Part shown: one piece after another, positions 1 to 5,908 of the stretch
Numbering within the stretch: position 1 is the first letter of the stretch
Layout of the letters: every line of letters starts with the position of its first letter
Source of the DNA: an uncultured Clostridia bacterium
GTDB taxonomy: Bacteria; Bacillota; Clostridia; Lachnospirales; Bianqueaceae
Reading direction: 5' to 3'
Assembly: GCA_937892735.1 (NCBI GenBank)
Contig: CALBGL010000025.1
Coordinates: forward strand, 1-6,136
Length of the DNA stretch: 6,136 nt
Notes under the pieces: model-generated
What the model was told of the DNA's origin: nothing
What the model saw: the letters and a program-made list of their open reading frames with translations, nothing else
Database searches by the model: none
Made by a program: the position numbers and the translations under genes

Positions 1-332
1 GACCCTGTATGAAAATGGTCCAGATTCGCGAATGAAAAGCTCTGTACCTTCTTATACAGATCAGCCCGGAGGTCCGAAGAAAAACTGACAGAAGCTTTCG
101 CCGCGAAATAATTGCCCCCTACACCGCCGCCCATCATCATGAGCGCCACCAGCACCATAAGCCCACCGGTCTGCAGTATATAGGCTGTACTTTCTGCGGT
201 AACACCATAATTGATGATATTTGCCATCAATCGGGGCATCAGCACCTCTCCTACGACTTCCGTCAGCATCAGGATCGGCCCGATGATGAAAAATGGCAAA
301 TAGGGTTTGATATACCGAAAATAAAATCTCAT
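1..332 (-). CDS. ABC exporter, N-terminal part of permease/ATP-binding protein (partial)
   Basis: Reading the minus strand from the ATG at 332 gives 110 codons with no stop before the window edge. Two hydrophobic stretches, roughly residues 11-33 and 52-73, match the first two membrane helices of a type-1 ABC exporter. They are followed by SSDLRADLYKKVQSFSFANL (85-104) and DHFHTG, the cytoplasmic loop typical of exporters in which one chain carries both the membrane and the ATPase domain. The ATPase domain itself is outside the window. The start is supported by AGGAGG/AGGAG upstream within the end of marR and by the ATGA overlap with the marR stop, which suggests translational coupling. Firmicute MarR-ABC operons commonly encode heterodimeric drug exporters, so a second ABC gene may follow. 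The substrate cannot be told from this fragment. Confidence 0.9.
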   Translation of the reverse strand, partial: MRFYFRYIKPYLPFFIIGPILMLTEVVGEVLMPRLMANIINYGVTAESTAYILQTGGLMVLVALMMMGGGVGGNYFAAKASVSFSSDLRADLYKKVQSFSFANLDHFHTG

Positions 333-772
333 TTCTCCTGCTCCTCCTGGCATATACGCTTTAGGTTTTCTTCCAGTTTTTCATAAAATATCATCATTTG
401 TTCCCTCTCGGACTCGCTCAGATTCTGATACATTTCCCGGATGGTCTTCTGGAAGATCTCATGACTGTTTTCGACCACTTGCTGCCCTTTCTCTGTTAGA
501 CTCACCTTATGAAAGCGGTTGTCCTCCATATCCACCACCCGTTCCAGATATCCACCCTTCTCCAACTTCTTCAGCGATGTCGCTACCGCGGAAGACGAGA
601 TCTTGAACCGCTCCGCGATCTGTATTTGAGAAGACTGCGGATGATCTGACAGATACATCAAAATCTGATGCTGCGCTCGATAGACGCCGGTTTTGTTCAG
701 CCGTATTTCCATCGCTCGCCGATGAAGGCGGTGAAGTTCCCGGAACTTCATATCCAGCTCCATGATTTCCAT
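329..772 (-). CDS. MarR-family transcriptional regulator
   Basis: This is a 147-residue winged-helix protein of usual MarR length. The helix-turn-helix spans about residues 47-71 (QIAERFKISSSAVATSLKKL) and the wing about 78-92, including the family's D-x-R signature (D84, N85, R86). Flanking helices at both ends would form the dimer interface. The frame is open to an ATG at 787, but I choose the ATG at 772: GGGAGGG at 779-785 lies six bases before it, and the upstream ATG would put that ribosome binding site inside the coding region and has none of its own. MarR proteins usually repress their own operon and release DNA on binding a small ligand. The overlapping downstream ABC exporter gene is the likely main target. 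The ligand is unknown. Confidence 0.93.
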   Translation of the reverse strand: MEIMELDMKFRELHRLHRRAMEIRLNKTGVYRAQHQILMYLSDHPQSSQIQIAERFKISSSAVATSLKKLEKGGYLERVVDMEDNRFHKVSLTEKGQQVVENSHEIFQKTIREMYQNLSESEREQMMIFYEKLEENLKRICQEEQEK

Positions 773-778
773 ATGCGA

Positions 779-785
779 CCCTCCC
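779..785 (-). promoter_or_regulatory. Ribosome binding site deciding the marR start
   Basis: GGGAGGG on the minus strand lies six bases upstream of the ATG at 772. It overlaps the first codons of the longer reading (ATG at 787), which argues for the shorter protein. Confidence 0.8.
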
Positions 786-791
786 ATTCAA

Positions 792-815
792 TTGATAAAT
801 TAGTTGATAATTAAC
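792..815. promoter_or_regulatory. Candidate MarR operator
   Basis: The quasi-palindrome GTTGATAATTAAC (803-815, 10 of 13 positions symmetric) lies at the predicted start of marR transcription. The heptamer TTGATAA occurs twice as a direct repeat (792-798 and 804-810), spaced 12 bases. AT-rich imperfect palindromes overlapping their own promoter are typical of MarR operators. The assignment is inferred from position and symmetry. Confidence 0.5.
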
Positions 816-821
816 ACGTTT

Positions 822-850
822 ATTATAGCCCTTGTCAAATGCTTCGTCAA
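822..850 (-). promoter_or_regulatory. Sigma-A-type promoter of the marR-ABC operon
   Basis: On the minus strand, TTGACG (845-850) and TATAAT (822-827) are separated by 17 bases, five of six and six of six matches to consensus. Transcription would start near 815, giving a leader of about 43 bases. A second TTGACA (833-838) overlaps the spacer but has no well-placed -10 box. The promoter starts just past the T-tract of the ychF terminator. Confidence 0.8.
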
Positions 851-860
851 TACAAAATAG

Positions 861-899
861 AAAAAAAGCCGTGCATCTGATTAGACACACAGCTTTTTT
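861..899 (-). terminator. Intrinsic terminator of ychF
   Basis: Read on the minus strand just after the ychF stop, AAAAAAGC + GTG pairs with CAC + GCTTTTTT around one mismatch, followed by a T-rich run. The plus strand also shows a stem followed by T residues, but no plus-strand gene ends here. Confidence 0.8.
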
Positions 900-902
900 C
901 CA

Positions 903-1997
903 TTATACATTGAACCGAAAGAGAACTACGTCCCCATCCTTCATCTCATATTCTTTTCCTTCCGAACGGACCAGCCCGTTCTCGCGAGCCGCAGCGTAAC
1001 TGCCGCAGCGCATCAGATCCTCATAGGCTACCACTTCGGCACGGATGAAACCACGCTCAAAGTCGGAATGAATCTTTCCCGCTGCCTGCGGCGCTAACGT
1101 CCCTTTCTTGATTGTCCATGCCCGACTCTCTGTGGGTCCTGCAGTCAGGTAGCTGATCAGCCCCAGAAGATCATAGCTGGCGGCAATCAGCCGATCCAGT
1201 CCCGAGTGCGTCAGCCCCAGTTCCTCCAGGAACATCTGCTTCTCGTCATCGTCCAGCGCGGCAATCTCCTCCTCGATCTTGGCGCAGACTACAAAGACCT
1301 GCTCTCCATGCTCCGCCGCGTATTCCCTCACCTTCTTCACCCGCGGATTACTCTTTCCGTCGTCTGCCAGATCGTCTTCCGTCACATTGGCGGCGTAGAT
1401 AACCGGCTTTGCAGTTAACAGCTGAAAAGAATCCAGAATCGCCTGCTCCTCCGTATCCAACGAAAGCACCTTGGCACGCTGTCCGTCTTCCAGCACCTTG
1501 CGCGCCTTCTCAATCATCACAAGCTCCGCCTCCAGTGATTTATCTGCCTTGGCCGCTTTCGCAGTCTTGGCATAGCGGCGCTCCAGCGTCTCCAGATCCG
1601 CAAAAATCAACTCCAGGTTGATCGTATCAATATCCCGCATGGGATCTACGCTGCCATCCACATGAATAATGTCATCATCCTCAAAACAGCGCACCACATG
1701 TACAATGGCGTCCACCTCCCGAATATGGGACAGAAACTGATTCCCCAGTCCTTCTCCCTTACTGGCGCCCCGCACCAAGCCCGCGATGTCCACAAATTCG
1801 ATAGTGGCCGGCGTCGTCTTCTCCGACTGATACATTTCGGTCAGCGCCTTCAGTCGTGGATCGGGCACCGCCACGATGCCCACGTTGGGCTCGATCGTAC
1901 AGAAGGGATAATTGGCAGAAGCCGCGCCTGCCTTGGTCAGGCAGTTGAACAATGTACTTTTTCCTACATTGGGTAACCCCACAATTCCTAATTTCAT
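903..1997 (-). CDS. ychF: YchF/OLA1-family ribosome-associated ATPase
   Basis: This 364-residue protein has the normal YchF length. It shows the P-loop GLPNVGKST (7-15), the G3 motif DIAGLVRGASKGEG (70-83), and NVTE (204-207) where GTPases have NKxD. That change is the family hallmark and explains the preference for ATP over GTP. His112, in the RCFEDDDIIH stretch, aligns with the histidine implicated in hydrolysis in E. coli YchF. A coiled-coil-like helical insert lies at about 128-175, and a C-terminal TGS domain ends in KDGDVVLFRFNV. The frame extends to an ATG at 2054, but the start at 1997 fits the universal MKLGIVGLPNVGKS terminus and has AGGAAG eight bases upstream. YchF is a cytoplasmic protein that binds ribosomes and is linked to stress responses. 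It is a single-gene unit here, divergent from glmM. Confidence 0.97.
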   Translation of the reverse strand: MKLGIVGLPNVGKSTLFNCLTKAGAASANYPFCTIEPNVGIVAVPDPRLKALTEMYQSEKTTPATIEFVDIAGLVRGASKGEGLGNQFLSHIREVDAIVHVVRCFEDDDIIHVDGSVDPMRDIDTINLELIFADLETLERRYAKTAKAAKADKSLEAELVMIEKARKVLEDGQRAKVLSLDTEEQAILDSFQLLTAKPVIYAANVTEDDLADDGKSNPRVKKVREYAAEHGEQVFVVCAKIEEEIAALDDDEKQMFLEELGLTHSGLDRLIAASYDLLGLISYLTAGPTESRAWTIKKGTLAPQAAGKIHSDFERGFIRAEVVAYEDLMRCGSYAAARENGLVRSEGKEYEMKDGDVVLFRFNV

Positions 1998-2047
1998 AGA
2001 CTTAACTTCCTCACATTCTGGTAAAATAGGCAAACTCAAAAAAAGTG

Positions 2048-2065
2048 TTTTCAAACCCTTGAAAA
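2048..2065. repeat. Perfect inverted repeat in the divergent ychF-glmM gap
   Basis: TTTTCAA and TTGAAAA (7 bases each) flank ACCC. The left arm contains the candidate glmM -35 box and the right arm the alternative one. No T-tract follows, so it is not a terminator. It could be an operator, but no regulator is identified. Confidence 0.5.
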
Positions 2066-2076
2066 TGTAGTATTAT
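2048..2076 (+). promoter_or_regulatory. Candidate promoter of glmM
   Basis: TTTTCA (2048-2053), 17 bases, TATTAT (2071-2076) would start transcription near 2083. An alternative is TTGAAA (2059-2064), 17 bases, CATACT (2082-2087). Neither is close to full consensus and I cannot choose between them with certainty. Both sit among the ychF promoter elements, so the two divergent units may influence each other. Confidence 0.4.
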
Positions 2077-2102
2077 TGTATCATACTTTGAAGAAATTGC
2101 AA
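2075..2102 (-). promoter_or_regulatory. Candidate promoter of ychF
   Basis: On the minus strand TTGCAA (2097-2102), a 16-base spacer and TACAAT (2075-2080) form a promoter. TG one base before the -10 box makes it an extended -10 (TGATACAAT). Transcription would begin near 2068, about 70 bases before the ychF start codon. Confidence 0.55.
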
Positions 2103-2118
2103 GTGCTTCTTCGAAGTA
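2084..2118 (+). promoter_or_regulatory. 12-bp hairpin in the predicted glmM leader
   Basis: TACTTTGAAGAA (2084-2095) pairs with TTCTTCGAAGTA (2107-2118), eleven Watson-Crick pairs plus one U-G, with an 11-base loop. No T-run follows, so it is not an intrinsic terminator. If transcription starts near 2083, the hairpin would be at the very 5' end of the mRNA, 16 bases before the GGAGG. It might protect the transcript or be a regulator site. On the other strand its loop holds the candidate ychF -35 box. Confidence 0.5.
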
Positions 2119-2146
2119 GGATTGATGTATATTTCGGAGGTAAAGA

Positions 2147-3496
2147 ATGGGAAAATATTTTGGCACGGATGGTTTTCGGGGCGAGGCGAACAAGACTCTC
2201 ACCGTCGAACACGCCTATAAGGTTGGCCGTTTTATCGGCTGGCACTATGGCAAAGACCATCCGGCGCGCATTGTAATCGGCAAAGATACTCGGCGTTCCA
2301 GCTACATGTTTGAATATGCTCTGGTCTCCGGTTTGACAGCTTCTGGTGCGAACGTATCTTTGCTGCATGTAACCACGACGCCCAGTGTCTCATATGTGGT
2401 ACGTTCAGACAACTTTGATTGCGGCATCATGATCAGCGCGAGCCATAATCCCTATTACGATAATGGGATCAAGCTGATCAATGAAAACGGCGAAAAGATG
2501 GATGAAGAGACGATTCTGAAAATTGAAGCCTATCTGGATGGTCAAGGGCCCGATATTCCGTTAGCTACACGGGATCATATCGGCTATACCGAGGATTATT
2601 CCGCAGGGCGTAACCGCTACATCGCCTATCTGATCTCCCTGGCGACCCGTTCCTATCGCGGCATGCGAGTCGGACTGGATTGCGCGAACGGCAGTGTCTG
2701 GATGATCGCCAAAAGTGTATTTGATGCGCTGGGCGCAAAAACCTACGTGATCCACGATAAACCGAATGGACTGAATATCAATGAAAATTGTGGTTCTACG
2801 CATATCCAGTCTCTGCAGGAGTTAGTGAAAGCCAAACATCTGGATGTGGGCTTTGCCTTTGATGGCGATGCGGATCGCTGTCTAGCCGTAGATGAAAACG
2901 GAAACGTGGTTAATGGTGATGGAATTCTCTATCTATACGGCAAATACCTAAAGGAACGCCATAAGCTTCTGAATAATACGGTGGTCACCACGGTTATGTC
3001 CAATCTGGGCCTGTATAAGGCTTTCGATCGTGAAGGTATTCAGTATGAAAAAACCGCTGTCGGGGATAAATATGTCTATGAGTGTATGCAGCAAAAGGGG
3101 CATCGCATTGGCGGAGAACAGTCCGGCCATATCATTTTCAGCAAGTATGCGACTACGGGCGATGGCCTCCTGACCGCGATCAAGGTGATGGAAGTCATCC
3201 TAGAACGCAAGACCACGCTGAGCCGTCTTGTCGCTTCTCTGGAAATCTATCCGCAGGTGCTCAAAAATGTGCCTGTGTCCGACAAAGAGGTTGTCATGCA
3301 GGACGAGGATGTCCTGTCTGCTGCACAAGCTGTCGAAAAGCAGTTGGGAGAAGATGGACGCATTTTGCTGCGTCCCAGTGGTACTGAACCGCTCATCCGT
3401 ATTATGGTAGAGGCCAAGACGCAGGCTCTCTGTGAGCAGTGTGTCGATCAGGTCTACCAAGTCATTCAAAAGAAGGGATACGTGACCATGCGTTAA
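2147..3496 (+). CDS. glmM: Phosphoglucosamine mutase
   Basis: GlmM converts glucosamine-6-phosphate to glucosamine-1-phosphate, the step before GlmU on the route to UDP-N-acetylglucosamine for peptidoglycan. The 449-residue length is that of the family and the protein is cytoplasmic. All four signatures of the alpha-D-phosphohexomutase superfamily are intact: the phosphoserine loop ISASHNP with Ser99, the magnesium loop DGDADR (239-244), the sugar-specificity loop GGEQSGH (322-328), and the phosphate-binding loop RPSGTEPLIR (409-418). The N-terminal MGKYFGTDGFRGEAN is diagnostic of GlmM rather than PgcA or ManB. The start has CGGAGG (2135-2140) six bases upstream. glmS is not adjacent in this window. 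The gene is divergent from ychF and followed closely by a hydrogenase gene, with no terminator between them. Confidence 0.97.
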   Translation: MGKYFGTDGFRGEANKTLTVEHAYKVGRFIGWHYGKDHPARIVIGKDTRRSSYMFEYALVSGLTASGANVSLLHVTTTPSVSYVVRSDNFDCGIMISASHNPYYDNGIKLINENGEKMDEETILKIEAYLDGQGPDIPLATRDHIGYTEDYSAGRNRYIAYLISLATRSYRGMRVGLDCANGSVWMIAKSVFDALGAKTYVIHDKPNGLNINENCGSTHIQSLQELVKAKHLDVGFAFDGDADRCLAVDENGNVVNGDGILYLYGKYLKERHKLLNNTVVTTVMSNLGLYKAFDREGIQYEKTAVGDKYVYECMQQKGHRIGGEQSGHIIFSKYATTGDGLLTAIKVMEVILERKTTLSRLVASLEIYPQVLKNVPVSDKEVVMQDEDVLSAAQAVEKQLGEDGRILLRPSGTEPLIRIMVEAKTQALCEQCVDQVYQVIQKKGYVTMR

Positions 3497-3541
3497 GCCT
3501 TGTCCGTTTTCCACATAAATCACTGTAAAGGGGAAATGAAC

Positions 3542-5068
3542 ATGAGAGGTGTTGAAACCAGAATCCAGGAGATTCGCCGAATGATCTTCACATCCGTAGC
3601 CAAGATGGCTTACGACTCCGAAGGAAAGCCCGTCGACAAACAGATCGAAGAGCTTCCTTATAAGATTATTCCTGGGGAAGTCGGCAATTTTCGTAATGAC
3701 GTATTCTTAGAGAGGGCTATTGTTGGCGAGCGTCTGCGTCTGGCGATGGGTCTGCCCTGCCGAAATGCCGGAGAACATTCTCCCATCTCGGACAATATCG
3801 AAGCGGCCGATCAGCCGGAGACTTACTATACGCCTCCTCTGATCAACGTCATCAAATTCGCCTGTAATGGCTGTGTAGAAAAACGTTACCTGGTAACGGA
3901 AGGCTGCCAGGGCTGCCTTGCCCATCCCTGTGTAGAAGTCTGTCCAAAAGGTGCCATCACGTTGGATCGCTACAATGGCCGTTCTCACATCGACCCGGCA
4001 AAATGTATTCAGTGCGGCCGCTGCGCTGATGTCTGCGGCTATAACGCCATCATCAAGCAGGAACGTCCCTGTGCCATGGCCTGCGGCGTCGATGCGATTC
4101 ACAGCGATGCCAATGGTAAGGCAGAGATCGATTACGATCGCTGCGTTTCCTGCGGCATGTGTCTGGTAAACTGTCCTTTTGGCGCGATTTCTGACAAGTC
4201 ACAGATCTTCCAGGTCATCCGCGCTATTCAGTCCGGCCAGAAAGTATACGCCGCCGTTGCACCCGCTTTTGTCGGACAGTTCGGTCCCAAGGTTACCCCT
4301 GGTAAATTGCGTGCTGCCATGCGCGAACTTGGCTTTACCGACGTCTTTGAGGTCGCCGTCGGCGCGGATTTGTGTACCGCCCAGGAAGCGGAAGACTTCG
4401 TCCGCGAAGTGCCGGAGGAGCTGCCATTCATGGGAACTTCCTGTTGCCCGGCCTGGTCTTCTATGGCCAAGAAATTGTTCCCAGATCATGCGCAGTGTAT
4501 CTCCATGGCTCTGACGCCGATGACCCTGACAGCTCGTCTGATCAAACACCAGTATCCGGATGCCAAGGTCGTCTTCATCGGTCCCTGCGCCGCTAAAAAG
4601 CTGGAAGCACGTCGCCGCAGCGTCCGAAGCGAAGTCGATTTTGTCTTGACTTTCGAAGAAATGGCCGGCATCTTTGCCGCCAAAGACATTGATCTGGGAC
4701 AGCTGGAGGAAGATCCGAACGGCGTCAACAACGCCTCTTCCGACGGCCGTGATTTCGCCGTATCCGGTGGTGTTGCCCAGGCCGTAGTCAATGTCATCAA
4801 GGAACGCTACCCGGACCGCGAGGTGAAAGTCGCCAATGCCGAAGGTCTGCGTGACTGTCGCAAGATGATGGCTGCCGCCGTCGCCGGTAAATATCCCGGA
4901 TATCTGCTGGAAGGTATGGCCTGCCCCGGCGGCTGTGTCGCAGGCGCCGGTACCATGCAGCCTATCAAAAAATCTCAGACTGCCGTCCATTTGTACGCTA
5001 AACGTGCAGATCACAAGATTGCCAGCGAAACCAAATACGTCAAGGAACTGGACAAGCTGATCGACTAA
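3542..5068 (+). CDS. Monomeric [FeFe] hydrogenase, group B type
   Basis: This 508-residue cytoplasmic iron-sulfur enzyme would catalyse reversible H2 formation or oxidation, probably with ferredoxin. An N-terminal region of about 105 residues precedes a ferredoxin-like part with 16 cysteines: C108/111, C122/125/130/134, C155/158/161/165, C177/181 and C201/204/207/211, enough for four [4Fe-4S] clusters. The H-domain follows: TSCCPAW (299-305; Cys301 the likely proton relay, Cys302 an H-cluster ligand), GPCAAKKLE (347-355; Cys349) and EGMACPGGCVAGAG (457-470; Cys461, Cys465). GPC in place of the usual MPC, and GAG in place of GGGQ, point to group B rather than the classical group A. The frame continues upstream to a TTG at 3500, but AAAGGGG (3527-3533) lies eight bases before the ATG at 3542; the ATG at 3536 is too close to it. 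No maturase gene (hydE, hydF, hydG) is in the window. The physiological direction is not determined by sequence. Confidence 0.93.
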   Translation: MRGVETRIQEIRRMIFTSVAKMAYDSEGKPVDKQIEELPYKIIPGEVGNFRNDVFLERAIVGERLRLAMGLPCRNAGEHSPISDNIEAADQPETYYTPPLINVIKFACNGCVEKRYLVTEGCQGCLAHPCVEVCPKGAITLDRYNGRSHIDPAKCIQCGRCADVCGYNAIIKQERPCAMACGVDAIHSDANGKAEIDYDRCVSCGMCLVNCPFGAISDKSQIFQVIRAIQSGQKVYAAVAPAFVGQFGPKVTPGKLRAAMRELGFTDVFEVAVGADLCTAQEAEDFVREVPEELPFMGTSCCPAWSSMAKKLFPDHAQCISMALTPMTLTARLIKHQYPDAKVVFIGPCAAKKLEARRRSVRSEVDFVLTFEEMAGIFAAKDIDLGQLEEDPNGVNNASSDGRDFAVSGGVAQAVVNVIKERYPDREVKVANAEGLRDCRKMMAAAVAGKYPGYLLEGMACPGGCVAGAGTMQPIKKSQTAVHLYAKRADHKIASETKYVKELDKLID

Positions 5069-5079
5069 AACTCATTCGC

Positions 5080-5118
5080 AAAACGGAAGCCCTGTTCATA
5101 CGCAGGCTTCCGTTTTTT
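5080..5118 (+). terminator. Intrinsic terminator after the hydrogenase gene
   Basis: AAAACGGAAGCC (5080-5091) pairs perfectly with GGCTTCCGTTTT (5105-5116). Two more pairs close the loop past a bulged C, and six T residues (5113-5118) follow. It starts 12 bases after the hydrogenase stop codon and would end the glmM-hydrogenase unit. Confidence 0.93.
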
Positions 5119-5332
5119 ATGTCCAGGTGTTATACGCTTTTCCGAAAACAGTCCCCATGCCACTATGATGACTGATATGCAATTTCACGCCAACTTTTCG
5201 ATGCCATTGCATATACGTATTCTACCTATTTCCATCAGAGATAGCGTCTCTCTTCTATAATATACAAATTCATCATTTCTCCAGCAGAATCTTCATTTTA
5301 CCGGAGAAATGCTCCTGTGCAGAATATAAGAA
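5119..5332. other. Intergenic stretch without a recognisable gene
   Basis: I see no credible coding region, RNA gene or strong promoter here. One isolated TTATACGC (5130-5137) matches the arm of the downstream repeats but has no GCGTATAA partner at the expected distance. A short inverted repeat TTCTCC (5277-5282) / GGAGAA (5303-5308) and the palindrome ATACGTAT (5213-5220) are present. The stretch may hold decayed repeat units or simply be spacer. Confidence 0.6.
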
Positions 5333-5407
5333 TTATACGCTACAGCATGATTCTGCCTGTGTAAAATTTCAGCCTGCGTATAATTGTGTTGCTAAAGGAA
5401 TGAAATA

Positions 5408-5635
5408 GCGGAGGTTTATACGCCACATCACGATTATGCCCGACTTTAATTCCAACCTGCGTATAATTAAGTTCTCAAGGAAATGAAATGACGGAGGTTT
5501 ATACGCTACATCACAATTCTGCTCGACTTTAATTCCAACCTGCGTATAATTAAGTTCTCAAGGGAATGAAATGACGGAGATTTATACGCAGTGGTACGAT
5601 TCAACTCGTCTGAAATCTTCACTCAGCGTATAAAA
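5408..5635. repeat. Higher-order duplication, copy 1
   Basis: These 228 bases, covering units 2 to 4 and their linkers, are identical base for base to 5909-6136, 501 bases later. The spacing equals six units (three of 83 and three of 84). The base just before (5407 A versus 5908 G) is a difference, and diverged sequence lies further left. Confidence 0.95.
5571..5633 (+). other. Possible micro-ORF in repeat unit 4 (20 codons)
   Basis: ATG to TAA encodes MTEIYTQWYDSTRLKSSLSV; the TAA lies inside the right palindrome arm. AAGGG lies six bases before the ATG. The same frame recurs unchanged at 6072-6134. In unit 6 the frame is present but lacks the ATG. Differences from the homologous frame at 5655-5717 fall mainly at third codon positions. 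It may be a translated micropeptide, a relic of a longer repeat protein, or chance. Translation is not shown by sequence. Confidence 0.3.
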
Positions 5636-5654
5636 AAGTTCTCAAGGAAATGAA

Positions 5655-5717
5655 ATGACGGAGGTTTATACGCCACATCACGATTCTGCCCGACTTGAGT
5701 CCTTGCCTAGCGTATAA
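5655..5717 (+). other. Possible micro-ORF in repeat unit 5 (20 codons)
   Basis: ATG to TAA encodes MTEVYTPHHDSARLESLPSV, with AAGGA six bases before the ATG and the stop in the right palindrome arm. Units 3, 7, 8 and 9 start the same way but stop after 14 codons at ...RL (5488-5532, 5823-5867, 5906-5950, 5989-6033). Their inner segment is one base shorter, so the rest lies out of frame. The reading is tentative, as for the unit 4 frame. Confidence 0.3.
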
Positions 5718-5908
5718 ATTGATTGTAAAAGGAACGAGAAATGCGGTGATTATACGCAGTGGTACGATTCAACTCGTCTGAAATCTTCACTCAGCGTATA
5801 AAAAAGTTGTCAAGAGAACGAAATGACAGGGGTTTATACGCTACATCACAATTCCAGTCGACTTTAATTCCAATCTGCGTATAATTAAGTTCTCAAGAGA
5901 ATGAAATG

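Noticed and set aside
507..890. 127-codon minus-strand frame overlapping marR and its promoter
   Set aside because: It runs out of frame through marR and through the terminator-promoter region, and its protein shows no family motif.
1998..2054. Longer ychF start at 2054
   Set aside because: It adds 19 residues not found in the family. The ATG at 1997 gives the conserved N-terminus and has a ribosome binding site.
2084..2118. Riboswitch or glmS-type ribozyme before glmM
   Set aside because: The leader is too short and holds only one simple hairpin, without the conserved cores of known riboswitches or of the glmS ribozyme.
3500..3541. Hydrogenase start at TTG 3500 or ATG 3536
   Set aside because: The TTG lies only three bases after the glmM stop and has no ribosome binding site. 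The ATG at 3536 is two bases from the AAAGGGG, too close; 3542 has proper spacing.
4199..5014. 271-codon minus-strand frame opposite the hydrogenase gene
   Set aside because: It is antisense to a clearly conserved coding region, has no recognisable domain, and results from the codon bias of the real gene.
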